From NCBI RefSeq assembly GCF_900109565.1, contig NZ_FNZZ01000004.1, positions 1-64,000 on the forward strand: a DNA stretch of 64,000 bases, in the 5' to 3' direction. The position numbers and the translations under genes are program-made. Positions 7,123-15,693 of the stretch are shown here, in pieces (the first letter of the stretch is position 1; each line of letters opens with the position of its first letter). Origin of the DNA: Sphingomonas palmae. GTDB taxonomy: Bacteria > Pseudomonadota > Alphaproteobacteria > Sphingomonadales > Sphingomonadaceae. The notes under the pieces are model-generated. The model had not been told where the DNA came from, did no database searches, and saw only the letters and a program-made list of their open reading frames with translations.

Positions 7123-8765
7123 TCCGCCACCACCACCACCTGCTGCTCGCTGCTAGCGCACTGCTCACTCCCGTCGCCACCGCCGCGCAGAACCCAGCGC
7201 CGGTGGTGCGTGCGCCCGCCGGGCCCGTCGCGGGTACGCTCGACGGCGACATCCGCGTGTTCAGGGGCATCCCCTACGCGCAGGCGCCGATCGGTAGCCT
7301 GCGCTGGAAACCGCCCGTCCCCGCACCCGCCTGGACGAGCGTCCGCGCGGCGACCGACTTCGGTCCGGCCTGTATCCAGCCGACGCCCAAGGCGCCCAAC
7401 GTCTACACGCCGCCCGCGCCGCTGCCGACGAACGAGGATTGTCTGTCGCTCAACGTCTGGACGCCCAAACACGCGACCAAGGCGCCCGTGTTCGTGTGGA
7501 TACACGGCGGCTCGCTGGTCGCGGGGTCGAGCCGCGAGGTCACCTACGACGGGCGCGAACTGGCGAAGCGCGGGATCGTCGTCGTGTCGATCAACTACCG
7601 CCTCGGCGCGCTCGGCTGGATGGCGCATCCCGCGCTCAGCCAGGAGAGCGGGCAGCACGTATCGGGCAATTACGGCCTTCTCGATCAGATCGCCGCGCTT
7701 CAATGGGTCAGGCGCAACATCGCAGGCTTCGGCGGCGATGCGCGCAACGTTACGATCGCGGGCGAATCGGCCGGCGCGCTCAGCGTCATGTTCCTGATGG
7801 AGGCGCCAACCGCGCGCGGGTTGTTCAACAAGGCGGTGGCGGAGAGCGCGTACATGATCTCGCTGCCCGAACTGCGCCGCGCCGCCTACGGCATGCCGTC
7901 GGGCGAGGCGATGGGGCAGATGCTGCAGGCGGGGTTGAAGGCGCCCGACCTCGCCGGCCTGCGCGCGATGAGCGCGCAGGAACTGACCGACCGCGCCGCC
8001 AAGCTCGGCTTCTTCCCCATCGGCACCGTCGATGGCCAGATCCTGCCCGCGCAGATGACGACAACGTTCGATGAGGGCAAGCAGGCCGCGGTGCCGATCC
8101 TGACCGGTTTCAACCAGGGCGAGATCCGCTCGCTACGCGTGCTGGCGGCGAAGGCACCGACGTCGGCGGCAGCGTATGAACAGGCGATCCGCGGGCGCTA
8201 CGGCGATCTCGCCGACGCGTTCCTGCGGCTATACCCGGCGGCAGACTATCAGGAGAGCATCCTCGAGGCACCACGCGACGCGCTCTACGGCTGGACCGCG
8301 GAGCGCCTCGCGCGCAAGCAGCAGGCGCTCGGCCAGCGCGCCTATCTCTACCTGTTCGACCACGGCTATCCCGCGATGGACGCGACCGACCTGCACGCCT
8401 TTCACGCCAGCGAACTGCCCTACGTGTTCGGGACGGTGAAGGCCGCCGGGCCGAACTGGCCCGCGATCCCCGACACGCCCGCCGAGCACGCGCTGTCGTC
8501 GGCGATGGTCGATTATTGGGCGAGCTTCGCGCGGAACGGCGTGCCGACCAGCCGGAATGCGCCCGCCTGGCCCGCCTTCGGCAAGGATCGCGCCTATCTC
8601 CACATCACCGATACACCCCGTGTGCGCACTGCGTTGATGCCGGGCATGTTCGAGCTGAACGAGACGGTGATGTGTCGCCGCCGCGCCGACGGCACGCAGG
8701 CGTGGAACTGGAACGTCGGCCTTTCCGCGCCGACGCTGCCGGCGAAAACGGCGGGCTGCGACTGA
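7119..8765 (+). CDS. Type-B carboxylesterase / lipase family protein, secreted
   Basis: A 548-aa alpha/beta-hydrolase with a signal peptide (LLLAASALLTPVATAAQ). Family marks are the N-terminal VFRGIPYAQAPIGSLRW, EDCLSLNVWTP, the oxyanion loop WIHGGSLVAGSS and the nucleophile elbow GESAG (Ser217). The acid and His lie in the C-terminal half, with His probably in LHAFHASELPYVFG. It hydrolyses carboxylic esters, probably in the periplasm. It overlaps the upstream MFS gene by 4 nt and faces the TonB-receptor/ligase/SGNH operon, suggesting a common substrate. Exact specificity is unknown. Confidence 0.93.
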   Translation: MIRHHHHLLLAASALLTPVATAAQNPAPVVRAPAGPVAGTLDGDIRVFRGIPYAQAPIGSLRWKPPVPAPAWTSVRAATDFGPACIQPTPKAPNVYTPPAPLPTNEDCLSLNVWTPKHATKAPVFVWIHGGSLVAGSSREVTYDGRELAKRGIVVVSINYRLGALGWMAHPALSQESGQHVSGNYGLLDQIAALQWVRRNIAGFGGDARNVTIAGESAGALSVMFLMEAPTARGLFNKAVAESAYMISLPELRRAAYGMPSGEAMGQMLQAGLKAPDLAGLRAMSAQELTDRAAKLGFFPIGTVDGQILPAQMTTTFDEGKQAAVPILTGFNQGEIRSLRVLAAKAPTSAAAYEQAIRGRYGDLADAFLRLYPAADYQESILEAPRDALYGWTAERLARKQQALGQRAYLYLFDHGYPAMDATDLHAFHASELPYVFGTVKAAGPNWPAIPDTPAEHALSSAMVDYWASFARNGVPTSRNAPAWPAFGKDRAYLHITDTPRVRTALMPGMFELNETVMCRRRADGTQAWNWNVGLSAPTLPAKTAGCD

Positions 8766-8768
8766 CGC

Positions 8769-8793
8769 CGGCGCCGCGCAGGCGGCGGCGCCG
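8769..8793. terminator. Bidirectional terminator hairpin between carboxylesterase and SGNH hydrolase
   Basis: CGGCGCCGC (8769-8777) pairs with GCGGCGCCG (8785-8793) around a 7-nt loop, filling most of the 34-bp gap between two convergent genes. There is no clear T-run. Confidence 0.55.
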
Positions 8794-8799
8794 ACACGC

Positions 8800-10020
8800 T
8801 TACCGCAGAACGGCGGCGTCCACCGCGTCGGCCATCACCTTGTAGCCCGCGTCATTCGGGTGGAGCCAGTCACCCGATTGCAGCTCAGGCCGCAGTCGCG
8901 CCGGACGGGACGGGTCGCGCATCGCCCGGTCGAAATCGATCACCGCGTCGAATGCGCGCGCGCTGCGGATCCAGTCGTTGACCGCCACCCGGACCTTGTC
9001 CCCCTCGACCCGGTAATAAGGTGCGCCCTCGTAGGGCAGCATCGTGCCGCCGACGATCCGCAGCCCCTTGGCGTGCGCGCGGTCGATCAGCTGCCGGTAG
9101 CCCGCGATGATCTCCGCGGCGGTGACCGGCGTCGCTCTCTTCTGGCCGATGTCGTTGATGCCGAGGAGGACGATCACCGTGCCGACGCCCGGCACCGCCA
9201 GCACGTCGCGGTCGAACCGCGCGACCGCGCTCTGGCCGAACAATGCGGGCACGCCGTCGAGCAGGATTCGGTTGCCGCTCAGACCCGCATTCGCCATCGA
9301 AATCGCCGCACGACCGCGCGTGGCAAGTCGCCTGACCAGCTGATCGGGCCAGCGACGATCGGCGTCGGCACTCGACTGATAACCGTCGGTGATCGAGTCC
9401 CCGAATGCGACCACGACGTGAGGCGCAGCGCTCGTCACCACATCGACTTCCGACACGAATGCGCGGGCCGAGAAGGTGCCGGCCGGCGCGAACGGCTTGT
9501 CGGTATAGTCGCCCGGCGGCGATGCCAGGCCGGTCGCGCCTGCCGTGGCGTGGCAGGTGCACGGACCGGTGTCGTCGGGCAGGTAGAGCGCGATCTGCAC
9601 GCGCGCGCGATCGGGCACGGACAAGGCGACGGGATCGCTCACCCACGGTACGCCCGCCGGGACCCGCGCCTCACGCGCGCCGGCGAACGTCACGCGCCGC
9701 CGGGTTTGCTCGATCACCCTCCCCGCCTCATCGACCAGCGCGATCCGCGCCGCACCGATCCGCAGCGGCTCCGTGCCATATTCGTTGGTGAGGCGCAGGC
9801 GTAGCGCCCGGCCGCCGCGGCTCAGCCGCACGACCTGCACGATCGTCTGGTTCCTGAACGACGGCGTGATGAACGACGTCGGCAGGTTCGGCACCGCTAG
9901 CGACGGAGGCGCCGGCGGCGCGGCCCAGCTGGCCGCCCAATGCGCCGGCTCGGCGCTGGCGGACATCGCGGCAACCGAGAGTGCACCGACCCAGAACAGC
10001 GATCTTTTGCCGGCCATCAT
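8800..10020 (-). CDS. SGNH/GDSL hydrolase family esterase, secreted
   Basis: A 406-aa protein with a signal peptide (LFWVGALSVAAMSASA). An N-terminal beta-rich region of about 170 residues is followed by an SGNH hydrolase domain. Block I is VAFGDSITDGY (catalytic Ser), the block II Gly lies in MANAGLSGNR, block III is LLGINDIG (Asn) and block V is DWLHPNDAGY (catalytic Asp-His). This architecture is found in secreted GDSL esterases acting on acylated carbohydrates or lipids. Two adjacent ATGs exist at 10020 and 10017; 10020 is used. It lies 10 bp downstream of the AMP-dependent ligase and is cotranscribed with it. Confidence 0.92.
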   Translation of the reverse strand: MMAGKRSLFWVGALSVAAMSASAEPAHWAASWAAPPAPPSLAVPNLPTSFITPSFRNQTIVQVVRLSRGGRALRLRLTNEYGTEPLRIGAARIALVDEAGRVIEQTRRRVTFAGAREARVPAGVPWVSDPVALSVPDRARVQIALYLPDDTGPCTCHATAGATGLASPPGDYTDKPFAPAGTFSARAFVSEVDVVTSAAPHVVVAFGDSITDGYQSSADADRRWPDQLVRRLATRGRAAISMANAGLSGNRILLDGVPALFGQSAVARFDRDVLAVPGVGTVIVLLGINDIGQKRATPVTAAEIIAGYRQLIDRAHAKGLRIVGGTMLPYEGAPYYRVEGDKVRVAVNDWIRSARAFDAVIDFDRAMRDPSRPARLRPELQSGDWLHPNDAGYKVMADAVDAAVLR

Positions 10021-10030
10021 CTCGTTACCC

Positions 10031-11710
10031 TCACCCCTGAAGCGTCGCTGCCCCGCGCGCGACATCGCGGCGCAACCGCATCTTGTCGATCTTGCCCGTC
10101 TGCGCGAGCGGCATCGCGTCGACGCGCACGATCTCGTCGGGCAGCCACCAGCCGGCAACGCGACCACGCAGTGCGCCCAGCAATTGCTCGTCGCTCAACG
10201 CACTGCCCTGGCGCTGCTCGACGATCAGCACCGGCCGCTCGCCCCACTTCTCATGGATGCGGCCGACCACGGCCACCAGCGCGACTTCGGGCAGCGCGCC
10301 GACGATCGCCTCGATCTCGCCGGGGTTGATCCACTCGCCCCCGGACTTGATCAGGTCCTTGGCACGGCCGGTGATCGACAGCGTTCCGTCGGCATCGATC
10401 CGCGCGAGGTCGCCGGTGTCGAACCATCCTTCGGCGTCCGTCGACACGGTGTCGTGACCGAAGTAGCGCTCCACCGCGCTGGCGCCGCGAACCTGCAATC
10501 GTCCCTCGCCGTCGCGCTGTTCGGGCAGCGCCACGCCTTCTTCGTCGACCAGGCGCAGGTCGACACCGAGCGGCGGCCTGCCCGATCGGTCGGCGCGGCG
10601 GTCGGCGGCATTGGCGGGCGTGATCGTCCCGACCGGCGACAGCTCGGTCATGCCCCAGCTGGTCTGTACGACGACGCCCAATCGCTGCTCGAGCCGGTCC
10701 ATCAGCGCCTGCGGCACCGGCGCACCGCCCAGCAGCACGCGCCGAAGCGACGGCACATCGCCGCCCGTGCGCTCCAGGTGATCGACGAGGCCGAGCCACA
10801 ATGTCGCCACGCCCGCGGCGACGGTCACGCCTTCGTCCACGATCAGCCGCGCGAGGCTGGCGCCGTCCTGGTTGCGGCCGGGCATCACCAGCGTCGCGCC
10901 GGTCGCGGGTCCCGCGAACGCGAACCCCCAGCCGTTGGCGTGGAACATCGGCACGCCGACCAGCACCACGTCGCGCGCCGAGATGCCAATCACGTCGGTC
11001 GCGAGCGTATGAACCGTGTGCAGGTAGTTCGAGCGGTGGGTATAGGTCACGCCCTTGGGCGCGCCGGTCGTGCCCGAGGTGAAGCACAGGCCGGCGGGCG
11101 CGTTCTCGTCGAACCCGCCCCAGCGCGTCGGCGCGCCGTGCGCCGCGATCAGGTCATCGAGACGCCAGACCCGCACGCCGCCGGCAACCGGCAGCGGCGC
11201 GTCGACGCCGGGCTCGTCCAGGACGATGACATGTTCGATGGTCGGGCAGCGCGCGACCAGTTCGTCCACCAGCGCGCCCAGACCCGGACTGACCGCGAGC
11301 ACGCGATTGCGCGCCTGATGGATCATGCCGGCCAGATGCGCGGCGGCGAGACGCGGATTGAGCGTGTGGCAGACGATCCCGCTGCCCATCGCGCCGAACC
11401 AGCATTCCATGTGCGCCTGGCTGTTCCACGCCAGCGTCGCCAGATGGTCGCCCGCACGCAGCCCCAGCGCCGCGAACGCACCCGACAGAAGGTTCGCCCG
11501 CTCGCGCAGCGCGGCATAACCGATGCGTGCGCGCTTCCCCTCGCCCCCGGTCACGACTTCGGCCGCGCCGTGCCACCTGGCCGCGTGGTCGATGAAGCGA
11601 TCGAGTGTCAGCGCGTAGGGCTGCATCGATCCCGGGTTCGTCTCCGCCTCCGGCAGCGCTTCCGGGAAGGCGCGGGGCGTGAACGCCCCCGCGCGTGGTA
11701 TGGCAGTCAT
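10031..11710 (-). CDS. Long-chain fatty-acid--CoA ligase / AMP-binding protein
   Basis: A 559-aa adenylate-forming ligase that activates a carboxylic acid to its acyl-CoA through an acyl-AMP intermediate. Motifs seen in order: phosphate loop TSGTTGAPKGV, VPMFHANGWGFAF, SWGMTELSP, WFDTGDLARID and the hinge GRAKDLIKSGGEWINP, ending with the catalytic Lys region LAQTGKIDKMRLR. FHANGWG and the C-terminal pattern match medium/long-chain acyl-CoA synthetases. The start at 11710 has GAGGG upstream. It sits between a TonB-dependent receptor and an SGNH esterase, so its likely substrate is the acid released by these esterases. Confidence 0.93.
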   Translation of the reverse strand: MTAIPRAGAFTPRAFPEALPEAETNPGSMQPYALTLDRFIDHAARWHGAAEVVTGGEGKRARIGYAALRERANLLSGAFAALGLRAGDHLATLAWNSQAHMECWFGAMGSGIVCHTLNPRLAAAHLAGMIHQARNRVLAVSPGLGALVDELVARCPTIEHVIVLDEPGVDAPLPVAGGVRVWRLDDLIAAHGAPTRWGGFDENAPAGLCFTSGTTGAPKGVTYTHRSNYLHTVHTLATDVIGISARDVVLVGVPMFHANGWGFAFAGPATGATLVMPGRNQDGASLARLIVDEGVTVAAGVATLWLGLVDHLERTGGDVPSLRRVLLGGAPVPQALMDRLEQRLGVVVQTSWGMTELSPVGTITPANAADRRADRSGRPPLGVDLRLVDEEGVALPEQRDGEGRLQVRGASAVERYFGHDTVSTDAEGWFDTGDLARIDADGTLSITGRAKDLIKSGGEWINPGEIEAIVGALPEVALVAVVGRIHEKWGERPVLIVEQRQGSALSDEQLLGALRGRVAGWWLPDEIVRVDAMPLAQTGKIDKMRLRRDVARGAATLQG

Positions 11711-11765
11711 GACCGGTCCCTCAATGTGTCCGCGTGATCGGCCGGCGGAGTGAGCACCCCTGCCG

Positions 11766-14066
11766 TCAGAACTTGGTGCTGACACGGATGCCGTACTGGC
11801 GCGGCGCACCCGGCAGGCGCAGGCGAAGCGAGGTCAGCGAGCCGACGTAATGCTGGTCGGTCAGGTTGGTGCCGTAACCGCTCACCGACACCTGCCCCTT
11901 CACGAACGTCAGCTGCGCGTTGAGGATGTTGCGCTCGCCCAGATTGTCGCCGAGGTCGCTACGCTGGAACAGCGTGCCCCACACCTGCGCGATGTGCGCG
12001 AAGTCGACACGCGGCGTCAGCGTGGCATCCGATCCGAGATCAAAGGCATATTGCGCCCCGACGCTCAGCGTGAAACGCGGCGCATAGGGCTGACGACGCC
12101 CGCCCAGATCGATGCAGCCGGTGGTGGTGGCTGGTCCCGTGACCGCGTTGCACGCACCCGTATGCGGGGTGCGCGGATCGAAGGCGTAGAAGGTGCCGAG
12201 CTCGGAATTCGACACCGACGTGTTCGCGTCGAGCTGGAGATTGCCGAACTTGCCCTGCGCCGACGCTTCGACGCCGTAGAGCTTGGTTACCTCGGGCACG
12301 TTGAAGATCGAGTTGAAGCTCGGAATGGTGGGATCGACGATCGTCACCTGGAAATTCTTGTAGCGATTGTAATAGCCGCCGATCTGCGTGCGCAGTCGTC
12401 CGCCCAGCAGCGTGCTCTTCACGCCGATCTCATAGTCGGTGACGTCCTCGGGATCGAACGCGCGCGGTGCGACGCCGAACAGGTTGCTGCCGTTCAGCCC
12501 GCCCGCCTTCGATCCGGTCGCGACAAAGGCGTAGAAGAAGTTGTTCTGATCGATCGTCCAGTTGATCGCCGCCTTGCCGTTGAACCGCTTGTTGGCGGTG
12601 AAATCATTCTGGACCAGCGTGGTGTTGAGGTTCAGCACCGGGATCGTCAGCGGCACCAGGATGTTGTTGCGCGTCGTCGTCCGCGAGTAACGCCCGCCCA
12701 GCGTCACCTCCAGATTGTCGGTCAGCTTGTATCCGACCTGTGCGAAGCCCGCCAGCGCGGTGCGCGGATTGGTGCCGACGATCCGCAGCGAGGTGACCAG
12801 GCTGTTCGGCGTCAGCAGCACGTAGCCGTTGCCCGGGGGGAAGGTGTAGCTGTCATACTGCCAGTAACCGCCGACCAGCCAGTTGAAGCGCCCGCGGTCG
12901 GGCGAGATGATGTTGACCTCCTGCGACCAGATATATTCGTTGGCATGGTCCTCGAACGTGTCGTTGCCGACGCTGACGCCCGGATTGCCGCGCGACGTGC
13001 CGTCCGCGTCGATTTTCTCCGACGTGGTGCCCTGCTGCCAGCCGGTGATCGAGCGGATCGTCAGCCCGCTGTCGAAGGTATAGCTGATGTTGCCCGACAC
13101 GCGCGCGAACTCGTCGCGACCGGCGAGCGGCGCGTTCAGCGACACGACCAGCGGATCGCTGCGGTTGGGAACGTAGCGCGGCGCGGCGGCGGTGCCGAGG
13201 TTCGAATAGGACGGTGACGCCGGGAAGCCGCCATATTCGATGTTGTTGTAATCGCCCTTCACCAGCACGCGCAGGTGGCTGTCGGGCTGCCACAACAGGC
13301 TGGCGCGGCCGCTGTGCGCGCGCAGGTCGCCGGGATTGCCGGTGTAAGGACCGCTGACCTTGGAGAAGGTGTCGCGCCACTCGTGATTGGTCGCCAGGCG
13401 GATCGCCAGCGTGTCGCTCAGCGGCACGTTGACCGCGCCCTGCAGCTTTACGTCGTTGTAATTGCCGTATTGCGCGGTCGCGAATCCGCCGATCTTGTCG
13501 AAGCTCGGGTTCGTTTCGGTGATGAACACCGCGCCGCCGGTCGCGTTGCCGCCCGCGAACGTGCCCTGTGGCCCGCGCAGCACCTCGACCGAGGAAATGT
13601 CGTAGTAGGGCTCGGTCTGGAAATAGCCCGGGAAGGTCGCGACGCCGTCGCGATAGGTGATGACGCCGACGCCGACCGAGGTGGTGATCTCGGACTTGCC
13701 GATGCCGCGGATGTTGAAGCTGTTCGACTGGCCCGACGTGTTGACGGTCAGCGACGGGGTCGCGAACTGCAGCTGCTCGACCGTGTTGACGCTCTTCTGG
13801 ACCAGGTCCTCGCCGGTCAGCACGCTGGCCGCGACGCCGGTACGCTGAAGACTGGTCGATCGGCGTTCCGCGGTGACGACGATGTCGTCATTCGCGTCGG
13901 GCGACGCGTCGGTCGAGGGCTGCGCCGCGTCGACCGGGTTCTGCGTGGATTGCGCCGCGGCGGGCTTGGCCTGCGTGGCGGATGGGCTCTCGGCGGGACC
14001 AACCTGCGCGAAGGCGGCGGTCGAGCACAACGCCAGGCTCGAAACGGACAGTCTCAGGAACAGCAT
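11766..14066 (-). CDS. TonB-dependent receptor
   Basis: A 766-aa outer-membrane receptor. The signal peptide (LRLSVSSLALCSTAAFA) is followed by an Ala/Pro/Gln-rich linker, a TonB box (DDIVVTAERR, about residues 60-69), a plug domain (TSLQRTGVAASVLTGEDL to RGPQGTFAGGNATGG) and a 22-strand-type barrel ending in an aromatic residue (QYGIRVSTKF). The plug and barrel features match the large sphingomonad group related to FyuA/CirA-like receptors that import organic molecules. GAGAGG precedes the ATG. The ligase and SGNH esterase follow on the same strand, suggesting uptake of an ester or lipophilic compound rather than iron. Confidence 0.95.
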   Translation of the reverse strand: MLFLRLSVSSLALCSTAAFAQVGPAESPSATQAKPAAAQSTQNPVDAAQPSTDASPDANDDIVVTAERRSTSLQRTGVAASVLTGEDLVQKSVNTVEQLQFATPSLTVNTSGQSNSFNIRGIGKSEITTSVGVGVITYRDGVATFPGYFQTEPYYDISSVEVLRGPQGTFAGGNATGGAVFITETNPSFDKIGGFATAQYGNYNDVKLQGAVNVPLSDTLAIRLATNHEWRDTFSKVSGPYTGNPGDLRAHSGRASLLWQPDSHLRVLVKGDYNNIEYGGFPASPSYSNLGTAAAPRYVPNRSDPLVVSLNAPLAGRDEFARVSGNISYTFDSGLTIRSITGWQQGTTSEKIDADGTSRGNPGVSVGNDTFEDHANEYIWSQEVNIISPDRGRFNWLVGGYWQYDSYTFPPGNGYVLLTPNSLVTSLRIVGTNPRTALAGFAQVGYKLTDNLEVTLGGRYSRTTTRNNILVPLTIPVLNLNTTLVQNDFTANKRFNGKAAINWTIDQNNFFYAFVATGSKAGGLNGSNLFGVAPRAFDPEDVTDYEIGVKSTLLGGRLRTQIGGYYNRYKNFQVTIVDPTIPSFNSIFNVPEVTKLYGVEASAQGKFGNLQLDANTSVSNSELGTFYAFDPRTPHTGACNAVTGPATTTGCIDLGGRRQPYAPRFTLSVGAQYAFDLGSDATLTPRVDFAHIAQVWGTLFQRSDLGDNLGERNILNAQLTFVKGQVSVSGYGTNLTDQHYVGSLTSLRLRLPGAPRQYGIRVSTKF

Positions 14067-14273
14067 TGATCATCCTCTCTGCGGGAGCGCTCTTCGGCGC
14101 CTCTGGCATCGGCGTGCCACCGCACCGGCCAATGTGTCAACGATATTCTCTAACTGGTGAGTGTTTATTCATACGCGCCGTCAAAGCGCTCAACAAACCT
14201 CGTTCACTCGCTACATAGTGATGCAACAAAGCGCGTGAATTCGGCCGGCGAGTCGAACGGGAACGGGAGAGCG

Positions 14274-14621
14274 ATGGTGGATCGGCACCACGTCGGTATC
14301 GCGCGTGTTCTGCTCAGCGCCTCTGCGCTGGCGCTGACCGCCTGCCAGCGCGACGACCGGGCTTCGGACAAGGTCACCGTGGTCCGCGCGGGCCCGTCTT
14401 CCCGGATCGTCGTCGACGCACGCCGGCTCGGCAGCGGGCCGGTCACCCGCCCTTTCCCCGTTCCGACGATCGCCGCGGCGCCGCCCGGCCCCAATCCGCA
14501 GCTCGCCAAGCCGGCGTTCCGAAGCCCGCCGCTCCCGCCCGAACTGGTCGGCGACGGCGATCTCGTGCCGCTGCCGCCGCTGCCGCCGGCCTCGGCCTTC
14601 GTCACCAGCAATCAGCAATGA
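14274..14621 (+). CDS. Small proline-rich lipoprotein, hypothetical
   Basis: A 115-aa predicted lipoprotein. A signal sequence (GIARVLLSASALALTAC) ends in the lipobox LTAC, giving a lipidated Cys. The mature part is short, low in complexity and rich in Pro (PLPPLPPASAF near the end). GGGAGAGCG precedes the ATG at 14274. No known domain was recognised. It lies 43 bp upstream of the PHB-depolymerase-like esterase on the same strand and is probably cotranscribed with it, which suggests an envelope role connected to that enzyme. Function unknown. Confidence 0.75.
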   Translation: MVDRHHVGIARVLLSASALALTACQRDDRASDKVTVVRAGPSSRIVVDARRLGSGPVTRPFPVPTIAAAPPGPNPQLAKPAFRSPPLPPELVGDGDLVPLPPLPPASAFVTSNQQ

Positions 14622-14663
14622 TCCGACCGCGCCGGATGTCCCGGACATGAAGAGGAGAGCGAC

Positions 14664-15608
14664 ATGAGAATGTGGATCACGCGACTCGCCACGATCATCT
14701 GCGCGACGATCGGCATCGCGCTAGCCGCGCCCGCCGGCGCGGCCCCGTGTCAGCGCAACTGCCTGACGCCGGGCGATCACGACTTCTCGATGCAGCAGGG
14801 GCTGAACCTCCGCACCTTCCGCGTGCACGTTCCCGCAAACTATACGGGGGACCGCCCGATCGCACTGACGCTCGACATCCACGGGCACGCCAAGGATAGC
14901 GCTGATCAGCAGGCGCGGTCCGGGCAGCAGCAACAGTCCGAGAAGCTCGGCTTCATCGTCGTGTGGCCGCAAGGCGTGGCGAACAGCTGGAACGGCAACG
15001 GCTGCTGCACCGTCGCCTATGACACCAACATCGACGATGTCGGCTTCCTGCGCGCGGTGATCGCGCAGGTAAAGGCGCAGGCCAATATCGACCCTGAAAA
15101 GGTCTACGCTACCGGCTGGTCGAACGGCGGCGGCATGGCCGAGCGACTGGGCTGCGAGGCCGCCGACGTGGTGCGCGCGATCGCCTCGATCGCGCACCCG
15201 CTCAATCGCAACGACTGCCATCCGAGCCGCCCGGTCAGCGTGCTCGACTTCCACGGCACCGCCGACACGATCATACCCTACGGCGGCGGCAACACGCTCC
15301 CCGGCGTCGTGCTCCCGCGCGAAGCGCTGGGCGTACCGCTCGGGTGGCAGAGCGCGATCGACAGTCTCGCCGCTTGGAAGGTCGCCGCGGGCTGCAGCGC
15401 TGAGTTGAAGGGGACGCAGCTCGCCGGCGCGTCGCGCGACCAGACCTACGTCGATTGCCCCGGCGGCGTCACGGTCGGCCTCGTGTCGGTGGCGAACGGC
15501 AACCACGATCTCTACACGCGCGACGACAATGCCGTGTCGTTCGGGGTACCATCGGCGAGCTTCGTACCCGTCGCCGCCTACATCTGGTCCAACGTGTTCA
15601 GACCCTGA
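14664..15608 (+). CDS. PHB depolymerase family esterase (LpqC-like), secreted
   Basis: A 314-aa secreted alpha/beta-hydrolase (signal TIICATIGIALAAPAGA). It resembles the poly(3-hydroxybutyrate) depolymerase / feruloyl esterase family: NGNGCCTVAYDTNIDDVGFL with its conserved Cys pair, the nucleophile GWSNGG (Ser153), the acid in LDFHGTADTIIPYGG and the His in NGNHDLY. Several extra Cys suggest disulfides in the periplasm. GAGGAGAGCGAC precedes the ATG. Family members cleave polyesters or feruloyl-polysaccharides; which applies here cannot be read from sequence. It is the third esterase within 8 kb. Confidence 0.9.
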   Translation: MRMWITRLATIICATIGIALAAPAGAAPCQRNCLTPGDHDFSMQQGLNLRTFRVHVPANYTGDRPIALTLDIHGHAKDSADQQARSGQQQQSEKLGFIVVWPQGVANSWNGNGCCTVAYDTNIDDVGFLRAVIAQVKAQANIDPEKVYATGWSNGGGMAERLGCEAADVVRAIASIAHPLNRNDCHPSRPVSVLDFHGTADTIIPYGGGNTLPGVVLPREALGVPLGWQSAIDSLAAWKVAAGCSAELKGTQLAGASRDQTYVDCPGGVTVGLVSVANGNHDLYTRDDNAVSFGVPSASFVPVAAYIWSNVFRP

Positions 15609-15617
15609 CGCAGCCAC

Positions 15618-15693
15618 TGGTGGGTCCGCCGGGGCTCGAACCCGGGACCTCTCGATTAAAAGTCGCTTGCTCTACCGACTGAGCTACGGACCC
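15618..15693 (-). tRNA. tRNA-Lys (anticodon TTT)
   Basis: A 76-nt cloverleaf read on the minus strand with encoded CCA. The acceptor stem GGGTCCG/CGGACCC is perfect. D stem GCTC/GAGC and T arm CCGGG-TTCGAGC-CCCGG are normal. The anticodon loop CTTTTAA has anticodon TTT. In the anticodon stem only three pairs form (A31-U39, G30-C40, C29-G41); the two outer positions are A27.G43 and G28.A42. Its first ten nucleotides overlap the last codons of folK on the same strand. Confidence 0.95.
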
